Below are positions 37,391-45,837 of a DNA stretch of 64,000 nucleotides, piece by piece. The notes under the pieces were generated by a model that was given only the letters and a program-made list of their open reading frames with translations, searched no databases and was not told the origin of the DNA. The stretch lies in assembly GCA_964600235.1 (NCBI GenBank), contig CAZRIV010000014.1, forward strand, positions 69,371-133,370, written 5' to 3'. Position 1 is the first letter of the stretch; each line of letters begins with the position of its first letter. Source of the DNA: MWEI01 sp964600235. Lineage in GTDB: Bacteria > Desulfobacterota > Desulfomonilia > UBA1062. The translations under genes and the position numbers were made by a program.

Positions 37391-37897
37391 ATGAATGTGA
37401 AAGAACTCGCCCTGGTGGCGCTCTTCATGGCACTGGTGGCGGTTGCCACCATGATCGTGCGCGTCCCTGTCCCCCAGACCAACGGGTATATGAACCTGGG
37501 GGACAGCATGGTCCTGCTCTCGGGCATCTTCTTCGGCCCCGGTCTGGGATTCATGGCAGGCGGCATCGGCTCGGCCCTGGCCGACATCTTCGGGGGTTAC
37601 TACCAGTGGGCGCCCTGGACTCTCTTCATCAAGGGGATCGAGGCGTCCATCATGGGGCTGAGCGTGAAGCACCTGAAGATCAACACCCACAAGGTCAGCC
37701 TCCTTGTCGTTGTGTTCCTCATCCTCTCGAGCGCATGGATGGTGTTCGGATACTATGTGACCGAGGTCTTCATGTACGACCAGAAGGCAGCGTTGGCCGA
37801 GGTTCCGGCAAACCTCCTCCAGGCTGGAGGCAGTGTGATCCTGGCGACGCTGCTGCTCCCGCTCTTTTCAAAGATCATAAGCCGGACAAGGCCTTAA
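37391..37897 (+). CDS. ECF transporter S-component (riboflavin-type family)
   Basis: 168-residue membrane protein of the ECF S-component class (ECF-ribofla_trS-like): GYMNLGDSMVLLSGIFFGP, GGIGSALADIFGGYYQWAP and LFIKGIEASIMG. It captures a vitamin and needs an EcfAT module. No riboswitch or dedicated module is adjacent; an EcfA ATPase is encoded at the end of the ribosomal cluster in this window. AGGAGG precedes the ATG. Confidence 0.85.
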   Translation: MNVKELALVALFMALVAVATMIVRVPVPQTNGYMNLGDSMVLLSGIFFGPGLGFMAGGIGSALADIFGGYYQWAPWTLFIKGIEASIMGLSVKHLKINTHKVSLLVVVFLILSSAWMVFGYYVTEVFMYDQKAALAEVPANLLQAGGSVILATLLLPLFSKIISRTRP

Positions 37898-37914
37898 GGG
37901 TGCCTGAGGGGGCC

Positions 37915-38541
37915 ATGCTCAGGGTCGAACAGATCCCGACCGAGGGCTTCAGCCTCTTAAGCTATATCGTATACGATGAGGCCTCACGCGAAGGCATCAT
38001 CATCGACCCGCCGCTGTATATCGCCCATCAGGCCGATCTTGCCTCGTTGCATATCAGGGCCGTCATCAACACCCACACCCACCCCGACCACACCATGGGC
38101 AACCGGAGCCTGTCAGGCATGGCGCCTGTTCTTGCCCATGAGGCAGAAGACACCTGGTATCTCAGGCTCTACAATACCCTGCTCACTGCCGTCTTTACCG
38201 GAAGGCTCCAGACCGGGATCTCTTACACGCTGAACGAGAAGGAACGGATTGTCCTGGGGGACACTCACGTGGAGGTGCTCCATACGCCCGGACACTCCCC
38301 CGGTTCCATCTGCCTGTACTGGAGCGGGAATCTCGTCTCGGGCGATACGGTATTTGCGGAAGGGATCGGGAGGACGGACCTGCCGGGCGGCAGCATGGAA
38401 CAACTGAGAAAGAGTATAGGCCGGATCATGTGCCTCCCGCCCGACACCACCATCTGGCCCGGTCATTCCTATGGGAACAGACGCAAGGCCTCCCTGGGGG
38501 AGATCATGCCTTTTCTGTCCCTTATTGCAGGCGGCATGTGA
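37915..38541 (+). CDS. Metallo-beta-lactamase fold hydrolase
   Basis: 208 residues with zinc-ligand motifs INTHTHPDHTMGN, HTPGHSPGSICLYW and GDTVFAEGIGRTDLPGGS, and IWPGHSYGN at the end. Belongs to the glyoxalase II-like group of MBL hydrolases, but the substrate is unknown. The start at 37915 (GAGGGGG just before) avoids about 100 upstream residues that are out-of-frame translation of the ECF gene. Confidence 0.88.
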   Translation: MLRVEQIPTEGFSLLSYIVYDEASREGIIIDPPLYIAHQADLASLHIRAVINTHTHPDHTMGNRSLSGMAPVLAHEAEDTWYLRLYNTLLTAVFTGRLQTGISYTLNEKERIVLGDTHVEVLHTPGHSPGSICLYWSGNLVSGDTVFAEGIGRTDLPGGSMEQLRKSIGRIMCLPPDTTIWPGHSYGNRRKASLGEIMPFLSLIAGGM

Positions 38542-38614
38542 CATGGGCATGGGTAAAACATCAGGGCGCATTGAGGCTTCAAGGGGATAATGAGTGCTTA
38601 AACAAGGGGGCTTT

Positions 38615-39577
38615 ATGAAAAAATACGTGGGAATTCTTTTCTTTCTCCTGGTCCTGACCATCCTTGGCGGCTGCGCGTCTGTCCAGGATTCCCTCTTTGA
38701 TGCAGGGATCCGCACAGAACGCTTCATGTCGGACATGCATGGGTCATCTGTCACGGTAAAGGGCCGTCAGATCGCCTATCTCGAACGCCGGGGTACCGGG
38801 GAGACCATTGTGCTGCTCCACGGCTTCGGTTCCAATAAGGACACCTGGGTCCGTTTCACCAGATCCCTCCCCGGCGAATATCACGTCATTGCCTTTGACC
38901 TGCCGGGGCATGGAGACAGCACCAAGGAGAACGACGAAACCTACACCATCGACTTCATAACACAGGTATTCGCAGAGGCTGCAGACGCCCTGAAACTGAA
39001 CCGCTTCCACCTTGCAGGCAATTCCATGGGAGGCTGGGTCGGCATGCTCTACACGAACCGGAACCCGGAGAGGGTCATCACGCTCGGTCTCTTCGATACC
39101 GCAGGGGCCAACTCGCCTGAAGCCAGCGACCTTTACAAGGCCATCCTGGAAGGAAACAACATCCTGGTCCCTGCATCGGAAAGTGATTTCTACAATCTAT
39201 TGAAATATGTCTATCACAAAGAGCCGTCTCTCCCCTGGCCCGTCAAGCCTGTCCTGGCAAGAAGGGCTGTCGAGGATGCCCCGTTCAGACAGAAGATGTT
39301 CAAGGACATCTGGGGTAATCCCGAGGATATCGCACCTGTTCTGCCCGACCTGAGACTTCCCGTGCTGATCCTCTGGGGCGCCCAGGACAGGATGACCCAC
39401 ATCTCCACCATAAAGGTGCTGGAGCGTTATCTGCTGAACTCCAGGACCGTCATCATTCCGGACTGCGGCCATGTGCCCATGCTTGAAAAACCAAAGGAAA
39501 CCGCGCTGGAGTATGCAGCTTTCCTCAAGGAACACCCGGAACCTGCCGCAGAACAGCCGGAAGCCGCAGAGGACTAA
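38615..39577 (+). CDS. Alpha/beta hydrolase lipoprotein
   Basis: 320-residue lipoprotein-type serine hydrolase. N-terminus MKKYVGILFFLLVLTILGGC is a signal with lipobox LGGC. The fold shows oxyanion LLHGFGSNKDTW, nucleophile elbow GNSMGGW and ILWGAQDRMT / DCGHVPM for acid and His. Probably an outer-membrane or periplasm-facing lipase/esterase. GGGGG precedes ATG 38615. Confidence 0.9.
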   Translation: MKKYVGILFFLLVLTILGGCASVQDSLFDAGIRTERFMSDMHGSSVTVKGRQIAYLERRGTGETIVLLHGFGSNKDTWVRFTRSLPGEYHVIAFDLPGHGDSTKENDETYTIDFITQVFAEAADALKLNRFHLAGNSMGGWVGMLYTNRNPERVITLGLFDTAGANSPEASDLYKAILEGNNILVPASESDFYNLLKYVYHKEPSLPWPVKPVLARRAVEDAPFRQKMFKDIWGNPEDIAPVLPDLRLPVLILWGAQDRMTHISTIKVLERYLLNSRTVIIPDCGHVPMLEKPKETALEYAAFLKEHPEPAAEQPEAAED

Positions 39578-39607
39578 GAAATCCGATTTATTTTTTTTGA
39601 GGGAGCA

Positions 39608-39637
39608 GGCCGCATCCGGCAAGTGCCGGATGCGGCC
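39608..39637. terminator. Perfect hairpin after the hydrolase gene
   Basis: GGCCGCATCCGGC and GCCGGATGCGGCC pair over 13 bases around AAGT. No T-run follows it, though a T8 run precedes it. Confidence 0.5.
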
Positions 39638-40021
39638 TGAGGAGGAATAGGATATGATTATCCTAAGGGTTCTGCCAAAAATGCCTTATCACTCTTTCGC
39701 CTTGAACATTGTTGCGGCTTTTCCTGTATCAGCCTCGCTCAGTGGCGAATAACGCATATATATTCAAGAGATATGCCAAAGCACAGTATTGTTAATTATT
39801 ATAATGTTATTAACCTATTATCTATATATGTGCCCAGGGCGCCCTGTTTCCACTTCCCTGTATTATGTAAATATTTTCTTATTTTTTCCCACAAATAGGG
39901 AATTCCGCATCAAGGGACGGTCCTGCCGAACCCGGAATAAACCCGGATTGTGCGTTTGATGGTTGCCTCTTTACAGCAAAAAAGTAATACTCAAAAAAAC
40001 TATATAATCTGGAGGTCCTCC
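39638..40021. other. AT-rich intergenic region
   Basis: About 380 bases, strongly AT-rich around 39790-39900, no open frame of substance. It contains the lone repeat end at 39938-39959 and the leader of the HD gene. Confidence 0.5.
39938..39959 (-). repeat. Lone terminal repeat of the dispersed element
   Basis: ACCCGGATTGTGCGTTTG matches, on the opposite strand, 18 of 18 bases of the right end of copy B (33952-33969). No hairpin or other end is nearby, so it is a remnant or a single recognition site. Confidence 0.6.
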
Positions 40022-40615
40022 ATGTCGGAAAATATTCCTACTCGCAAAGAGGCCCTTGAACTGCTTCACGCCTACAACCAGACGGACAACCTACGCAGCC
40101 ACGCCTACTCGGTGGAGGCGGTGATGCGTTACATCGCCCGCAAAAGAGGGCAGGACGAAGAGAAGTGGGGTGTCATCGGCCTCGTCCACGACCTCGACTA
40201 TGAGCGTTTCCCGGAGCATCACTGCGCCAAGACCCGGGAGATCCTCACGGAAAACGGCTGGCCCGACGAATATATCCGGGCGGTAGTCTCGCACGGATGG
40301 GGTATCTGTTCCGACGTGGAACCGCTCAGCGATCTCGAAAAGACGCTCTATACCATCGACGAGCTCACGGGACTCGTGGCGGCGAGTGCCCTGGTGAGGC
40401 CATCAAAGAGCGTGCTTGACCTGAGCGTGAGCTCGGTGAAAAAAAAGTGGAAGTCGAGCGCATTCGCTGCCGGTGTGAACCGGGAGGTCATAACAAAAGG
40501 CTCTGAGATGCTCGGGGTCACCCTGGATGAGCTCATCGAAGACACCATCATGGGCATGCGCGAGGTGGCGGAGGCCATCGGGCTCAAAGGGGCGCCGCAG
40601 GAACCGCAGAATTGA
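40022..40615 (+). CDS. HD-domain phosphohydrolase-like protein
   Basis: 197-residue HD superfamily protein: SHAYSVEAVMRYIARK with the first His, then VIGLVHDLDYERFPEHH with the His-Asp pair. Members hydrolyse phosphate esters, but this one lacks a second domain and the substrate is unknown. ATG 40022 has TGGAGG upstream; an in-frame ATG at 39950 lies inside the lone repeat end. Confidence 0.85.
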   Translation: MSENIPTRKEALELLHAYNQTDNLRSHAYSVEAVMRYIARKRGQDEEKWGVIGLVHDLDYERFPEHHCAKTREILTENGWPDEYIRAVVSHGWGICSDVEPLSDLEKTLYTIDELTGLVAASALVRPSKSVLDLSVSSVKKKWKSSAFAAGVNREVITKGSEMLGVTLDELIEDTIMGMREVAEAIGLKGAPQEPQN

Positions 40616-40680
40616 AGGCCTTTCATTAAGGGACTTGCCCGAAGCATCTACCCATACCACGACAGGAGAGGACAAAGGCT

Positions 40681-41328
40681 ATGGTCAGGAAGGTATTGGA
40701 TGGTCTCTATGCGTTCATCTGGCAGGATTACAGGCAGAACAACTGCAACACCTTTCTCATAGACGACGGGAAACGGATACTCATCGACCCCGGTCATGCC
40801 CATCTTTTCAGCCACGTCGAACAGGGGCTCGCATCGCTGAAAATCGAGCCCTCCGAGATAGACCTCATCATCGTCACCCATGCACACCCCGACCACATGG
40901 AGGCCGCCCTGCTCTTCAAAAAACCTACCCTGCTTGCCATGGGAAAGACCGAGTTCGGATACCTCAAGGAAATGGCAGGAGAGTTTTACCAGATACCCCA
41001 ACCGGATTTCTTCCTGATGCCGGGCGAACTTCACGTGGGGGGCCTCCTCTTCGAGGTCATTGACACACCGGGGCATACGCCGGGATCCGTCAGTCTGTTC
41101 TGGCCCAAGCATGGGGCACTCTTCACCGGCGACCTGGTATTCGAACAGGGCATCGGAAGAACGGATCTGCCTGGCGGGAGCGGCAGCCTGCTTAAAGAAA
41201 GCATCCTCAAGGTGGAGTCCTTGCCGGCGCAATATCTCTTCCCCGGACACGGCAATGCAATCAGCGGCATCAATGCGGTAAAGGAAAACTTCAAGCAGGT
41301 CAAGGAATACTGGTTCAGATACCTCTAG
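40681..41328 (+). CDS. Metallo-beta-lactamase fold hydrolase
   Basis: 215 residues: TFLIDDGKRILIDPGH, IVTHAHPDHMEAALL (zinc motif), DTPGHTPGSVSLFW, GDLVFEQGIGRTDLPGGSG and YLFPGHGNA. A paralogue of the hydrolase at 37915-38541. Its TAG stop shares the palindrome CTAG with the TAG of the convergent gene. Confidence 0.88.
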   Translation: MVRKVLDGLYAFIWQDYRQNNCNTFLIDDGKRILIDPGHAHLFSHVEQGLASLKIEPSEIDLIIVTHAHPDHMEAALLFKKPTLLAMGKTEFGYLKEMAGEFYQIPQPDFFLMPGELHVGGLLFEVIDTPGHTPGSVSLFWPKHGALFTGDLVFEQGIGRTDLPGGSGSLLKESILKVESLPAQYLFPGHGNAISGINAVKENFKQVKEYWFRYL

Positions 41329-41831
41329 GAAGCCATGATCTCCTGCGTGAACTGTTCCTTGAGGCCTTTTACAAAGGCAATCCAGGCATCGTCGCCCTCC
41401 AGGTTCGGCACGAGTGCCGTTCCGGAGATCCCCATCTCCTCGAACATGTTCCGGAGACGGACCTGATGCTCCTGCCTGTGCCGCTCATGTCGGACATGGT
41501 ATTCCTTGATTGAACCTGAAATGGGCGCTGCATCCACACCCAGCAGCTCTGCAAGGGCCTGAAGGACAATGCCGTTATCGGCATCAGGATCTATTTCACC
41601 CAGTAAATTTCTCCGGAGGATACCTGCCAGCGGCCTGTAGCGGGGAGACTCCTCCGAATACTCCTTTACGAGTTCACGCATGGCGATCTTTCCGTCAACT
41701 AGCATCTTTACCCAGCCCCTGGCCTTGTCCTCCCATTCCTTCCTCTGGAGGGCCTCCTTGTCCGCCTGGTTTATGGCAATATTTTTCGTCCGTTCCATGA
41801 CCAGATCCAGTGTGCTCTTAATCTTAGCCAT
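41325..41831 (-). CDS. Conserved-looking protein, unknown function
   Basis: 168-residue soluble, helical protein (MAKIKSTLDLVMERTKNIA; then ALQRKEWEDKARGWVKMLV). It carries RHERHRQEHQVRLRNMFEEM near residue 130 and no Cys. No family recognised. ATG 41831 has AGAGG upstream; an in-frame start at 41894 exists. Overlaps the convergent MBL gene by 4 bases. Confidence 0.7.
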   Translation of the reverse strand: MAKIKSTLDLVMERTKNIAINQADKEALQRKEWEDKARGWVKMLVDGKIAMRELVKEYSEESPRYRPLAGILRRNLLGEIDPDADNGIVLQALAELLGVDAAPISGSIKEYHVRHERHRQEHQVRLRNMFEEMGISGTALVPNLEGDDAWIAFVKGLKEQFTQEIMAS

Positions 41832-41927
41832 AATGCTGTTCCTCTGTGATAATCCTTCTAACCCTTCAATAGTTACCGTTGCCTTCTCAATCAATACCCT
41901 TGTGCTGCCGATCCGTGGCCTGCGCCT

Positions 41928-42824
41928 TCAGGTCCGGCATGCAAGTCTCTCGATGGCCCCTATGATATCCCCCCACAGCTCCCTCGGGAGGAAGTGACCC
42001 ATGCCGTCGAGTATCCTCAGGCTCGCGCCGGGTATGGAATCGGCGGTATCCATACCGCATACAAGGGGGACCAGGGGGTCTTCTGTCCCGTGAATGACGA
42101 GTGTGGGGCTCGTCACGGATGCAAGCCTCTCTTTCCTGCTGCCCGAGGCAAAGATCGCTGCAAGCTGCCGGGCGCTTCCCTCCGGATCGACCCCCCTGAG
42201 ATACGTTTGCTCCCCGAGCCTGGCCGCCGTGAGATCATCGATCGTGTAGCGAGACCCGCTCAATATCCTCCAGACATCCCTGAAGTATGTCACAAAGGCG
42301 TTTTTTTCCGTGGGGATCGGCCTGAAAAGTATCTCCATGGCTTCTTTTCCGGGCATGGGCAGGCTAGGGTTGCCGGTCGTGGACATGATGGAGGTCAGCG
42401 TCTTGACCCGTTCAGGGCTGCTGATGGCCATTTCCTGGCCGACCATCCCCCCCATGGAGGCGCCTACGACATGCGCCCTTTCAATGTCCAGGGCATCGAG
42501 CAGTCCGAAGGCGTCGTCGGCCATATCCATGAGGGTATAGGGAACAGGGACCGGCTTTCCCATCAACATGGCCTGGATATGAGGCATGCCAAAGGCCCTC
42601 ATCCTGGTTGACATGCCCACGTCGCGGTTGTCGAAACGGATCACGTAAAGACCCTTTTCAGCGAGCATCCTGCAGAATTCATCTTCCCAGAGTATCATCT
42701 GGGAGCTCAACCCCATGATCAGGAGGACCGGTTCGAACTCCCTGCCGCCGAAGGTATCGTAGGCGATCTCTATGCCATTGACACGGGCAATGCTCATCTG
42801 GCTGTGTGGAATGCTCGGATTCAT
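41928..42824 (-). CDS. Alpha/beta hydrolase
   Basis: 298-residue serine hydrolase. ILWEDEFCRML region after IMGLSSQM, nucleophile elbow GASMGGMVGQE, acid in VIHGTEDPLVPL and His in GMGHFLPREL. Cytoplasmic (no signal). Similar to carboxylesterase/haloalkane-type hydrolases; substrate unknown. ATG 42824 has GGAG upstream. Confidence 0.9.
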   Translation of the reverse strand: MNPSIPHSQMSIARVNGIEIAYDTFGGREFEPVLLIMGLSSQMILWEDEFCRMLAEKGLYVIRFDNRDVGMSTRMRAFGMPHIQAMLMGKPVPVPYTLMDMADDAFGLLDALDIERAHVVGASMGGMVGQEMAISSPERVKTLTSIMSTTGNPSLPMPGKEAMEILFRPIPTEKNAFVTYFRDVWRILSGSRYTIDDLTAARLGEQTYLRGVDPEGSARQLAAIFASGSRKERLASVTSPTLVIHGTEDPLVPLVCGMDTADSIPGASLRILDGMGHFLPRELWGDIIGAIERLACRT

Positions 42825-43085
42825 GAGAGGACTCCATGCCTCCTTCAGAGGTTCTGTACGACTATTGTGCATATCATCAGGTGCCCTTAAGATGCAACAT
42901 GCCGCGCAAAAGATTTTCCTGTTGTCTGCAGGGGCCTGCTCCGTTACAATGCATCATCGGCCGCATCACGGGGAAGCCCCTGAAGAATGCAGACGAACTC
43001 CACGAAAACCGCAATCATGGGAACCCCTTTGTAGATACGGCCCTGTCTTGTGAAAATTTCAGACAAAGGAGGACGATGAGAAGCC

Positions 43086-43457
43086 ATGTCGGAAGAGACC
43101 AAGAAAAAGGACCACGAGAAGCCCATTGACAAGATGACCATCAAGGAACTCAGAGAGGTCGCACTGGAAATACCGCATGAGCACACCGAAGTAGCTGTCC
43201 GTGACATGAACAAGGAGCAGCTCATTGCATTCATCAAAGAATCGAGGGGCATCAAGGATGAAGGGCCGGTCCATCATGAAAAGAAGAAGAAGAAGGTAAA
43301 GGCCAAGGTCATCCTGACCAAGCAGGACATCAAGGCCAGGATCAGGGACTTCAAAAAGGCAAAGGCCGCGGCACACGAAGACAAGGAAAAAGCCAGGGCG
43401 GCCGTCCTGCGCCGCCGGATCAGCAGGCTGAAAAAACAGAGCAGGAAGATAGCCTGA
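43086..43457 (+). CDS. Small basic protein with Rho-N/SAP-like domain
   Basis: 123 residues. The N-terminal half has MTIKELREVALEI and VRDMNKEQLIAFIKES, like Rho-N/SAP-type helical DNA/RNA-binding modules; the C-terminal half is Lys/Arg/Ala-rich (KKKKKVKAKV, DFKKAKAAAHEDKEKARA). Likely nucleic-acid-associated. GGAGG lies 13 bases upstream, a slightly long gap. Confidence 0.75.
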   Translation: MSEETKKKDHEKPIDKMTIKELREVALEIPHEHTEVAVRDMNKEQLIAFIKESRGIKDEGPVHHEKKKKKVKAKVILTKQDIKARIRDFKKAKAAAHEDKEKARAAVLRRRISRLKKQSRKIA

Positions 43458-43474
43458 CACCTGCCGTGAAACAT

Positions 43475-43519
43475 CCCTCCCATCCTTGAACCGGGGCTGC
43501 CGGGCTGTGGATGGGAGGG
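43475..43519 (+). terminator. Hairpin terminator after the Rho-N-like gene
   Basis: CCCTCCCATCC (43475-43485) pairs with GGATGGGAGGG (43509-43519) over 11 bases; a short inner CCGG pair is in the loop. A weak T run follows. Confidence 0.55.
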
Positions 43520-43541
43520 TCCAGCTTTATGTCAGGAAATG

Positions 43542-43777
43542 GTCAACCCCGGATTTTGCCTTTGAAGGGGTTTAAAAAACCTGATCCGTCAGAACCAGTG
43601 ATCTTGAAGCCTTTCAGAAGTGCTGAATTTGCCGGGCATTGAAAGGCTTCAAGATCACTGGTTCTGACGGACCTGTAAAAACAATTCCGTTCACCTTAGG
43701 AATTATCCGTTTAATGCACACTTAAAAGGGTACCGGGTGTTTATGGACACATACAAATGCACAATCCGGATTAAAAC
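43542..43777 (+). repeat. Dispersed hairpin element, copy C (236 bp)
   Basis: Left end CCCGGATTTTGCCTTTGAAG, perfect 32-bp hairpin (43585-43616 with 43640-43671), tail with GGGTACCGGGTG and TATGGACACAT, right end CACAATCCGGATTAAAAC. The right end contains the TAA stop (minus strand) of the chemoreceptor gene. Located between convergent genes. Confidence 0.85.
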
Positions 43778-45438
43778 TCTTCATACCCCTGTTTCACGGG
43801 CATGGCAGGCGGGGATTGAGCGCCCTTTGCCCGGCCGTTTTTCCCGGGCAGCGTGCCGCCGTAGCCTTCTCCCTTTTGAGATCCCCCTGTTATGAGAAAA
43901 TCGGATCCGGATACCTTGAACCTGTTGACAACCAGAGACAGGTCCTGAGATTCCACCTCAAGGCTGTTGGAGGTGCTTGCAAGCTGCTGGACCGTCGAGG
44001 CGTTCTGCTGCGTGGTATTGTCTATCTGGCACAGAGCCCTGTTCACTTCGTCAACGCCTGATGCCTGCTGTCTGGTGGAGACTGCTATCTCCTCAATGCT
44101 CCTGGAAAGCTCTTCGATGTGATTCCTCATCTGCTCGAGGGACTCTGCCGACTTCCGCATGATCTCATCGCCTGAGCTGACCTTGTGCACGGTGTCTTCA
44201 ATGAGCGCCTTGATCTCCCTGGAGGCATCCGCCGACCTCTGGGCAAGGGAGCGCACCTCATCGGCGACTACCGCAAATCCCTTGCCGTGCTCGCCCGCCC
44301 GCGCCGCCTCGACCGCGGCGTTCAGGGCCAGGAGATTGGTCTGGAAGGCCACATCATTGACCGTTGTAATGATGTCACCGATCTTCCTGGAGGCCTTCGA
44401 GATCTCTCCCATGGCCTTCATCAGTTCCTGTGAGGCATCCGCGCTCGCATTCGCCGTATCCACCATGACCCTTGCCTGGGCGCGCCCCTGATCTGCATTC
44501 TGGGCATTCAGTTTGATGGAAGATGTCATCTGCTCCATGGTTGAAGCCACCTGCTCGACGGCCGAGGCCTGTTCCTGAGTGGCCTGTGAAAGCCCCTGCG
44601 CCCCCGATGCTACTTCCTGTGTCGATCCATTGAGAAATTTCGTTGCGCCCTTGATCTTGGTTACCAGAACCTCGAGCTTGCTGATGAAGCGGTTGAACTC
44701 GTTTGCCAGTTCACCGATCTCGTCTGTCCTGTTCATGCGGAGCCTCATGGTGAGGTCACCCTCCCCCTGGGCGATGTCCCTGAACCCTTCCACGACCTCG
44801 TGAAGGGGGATGCTGACCATCTTCTTCATAACAATGATCATGAACAGCGCTGTCAGCGCGGCCAGGACCATGACGATCACGCCCACGTGGATCATGAGAC
44901 TGTCAAAGGAGGCAAAGAACTCGGAGCGTTTATTGCCCGTATACAGCACCCCGATAATCTCCCCCTCCTTGTTCCTGATGGGATCATAGGCGGTATAATA
45001 CGGCACGCCGAGTATATCGACCTTGCCGCGGAAGGATCTGCCTTCCTTGAAGATCGCATCATATGCCGGACCCGTGAGCCTGGTGCCTATTGCCCGGGTG
45101 CCGTCCGCCTTCATCACATTGGTGGATACCCTGGTGTCTTTCATGAATATGGTCGCAGTACCTCCACAGAGCGCCTTGAGCCTGTCCGGGAGTTCGTAGT
45201 TGCCGTTTATGAGATAATCACCCGCAAAGAGATTGTCTCCGATAATCTGGAAATCACCGCTCTTCTGTGCCAGGAGCTCCCAGAAGACCCTGATCCTTAC
45301 CTTCTGGTCTTCATAGGCGATCCGTTCAAGTTCCTGGTGAAAACTGATGAATGAAACCGCCATGACGACAACGAGAACCAACCCCCCGGATCCGAACGTG
45401 AGCGCCGCGAGTTTTGTAGACAGTTTTAGCCCTTTCAT
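43771..45438 (-). CDS. Methyl-accepting chemotaxis protein
   Basis: 555-residue chemoreceptor: TM1 (TFGSGGLVLVVVMAVSFISF), extracytoplasmic single Cache domain (GTATIFMKDTRVSTNVM; GVPYYTAYDPI), TM2 near residue 210, HAMP and a signalling hairpin with DVAFQTNLLALNAAVEAARA and GKGFAVVADEVRSLA. Ends GYEEF, an aromatic-x-x-aromatic tail resembling a CheR/CheB tether. ATG 45438 has GGAGG; an earlier in-frame start is at 45543. Its stop lies in repeat copy C. Confidence 0.93.
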   Translation of the reverse strand: MKGLKLSTKLAALTFGSGGLVLVVVMAVSFISFHQELERIAYEDQKVRIRVFWELLAQKSGDFQIIGDNLFAGDYLINGNYELPDRLKALCGGTATIFMKDTRVSTNVMKADGTRAIGTRLTGPAYDAIFKEGRSFRGKVDILGVPYYTAYDPIRNKEGEIIGVLYTGNKRSEFFASFDSLMIHVGVIVMVLAALTALFMIIVMKKMVSIPLHEVVEGFRDIAQGEGDLTMRLRMNRTDEIGELANEFNRFISKLEVLVTKIKGATKFLNGSTQEVASGAQGLSQATQEQASAVEQVASTMEQMTSSIKLNAQNADQGRAQARVMVDTANASADASQELMKAMGEISKASRKIGDIITTVNDVAFQTNLLALNAAVEAARAGEHGKGFAVVADEVRSLAQRSADASREIKALIEDTVHKVSSGDEIMRKSAESLEQMRNHIEELSRSIEEIAVSTRQQASGVDEVNRALCQIDNTTQQNASTVQQLASTSNSLEVESQDLSLVVNRFKVSGSDFLITGGSQKGEGYGGTLPGKNGRAKGAQSPPAMPVKQGYEEF

Positions 45439-45581
45439 CTTAACCTCCGGTAATGAAGTCCATCGGGACATGGGGTGTACGAAAGGCCTCCATGCCCGTT
45501 TCCATAGTAAAAGCTCATCCTCTTTCCTGAACAATTCAATCAACAGATTCAGCCGGCAGTGACGCCTGCAAGACCGAATAA

Positions 45582-45603
45582 TGAGCTACCGATCGGTGAC
45601 TCA
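45582..45603. promoter_or_regulatory. Palindrome in the MCP/UbiA intergenic region
   Basis: TGAG-CTACCGATCGGTGA-CTCA, 22 bases with two mismatched pairs and a perfect ACCGATCGGT core, in the 400-base gap between the divergent chemoreceptor and UbiA genes. A regulator site is plausible; a hairpin is the alternative. Confidence 0.35.
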
Positions 45604-45837
45604 TTAAAAAATCTTTATTTATTGAATTATTTCCGGTTCAATGGTTTCCTGCCACGGCACGACTCTGCGGCATGACCATACCCCGTCATGCAAGGCGCAC
45701 GTCTCGTGAGAACGGCGTTTGACTCTCAAGAACCACAATTGACATGAAAACATGAATCTGATACCTCGTGTCGAGCCTCAATTAAAAATTCGGCGGCAGT
45801 AAATCCACATAAACAGGACCTGCAGAAGGGCTATCTC

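Noticed and set aside
37606..37914. Upstream extension of the MBL hydrolase frame
   Set aside because: These codons overlap the ECF S-component in another frame; the first residues with family similarity begin at 37915.
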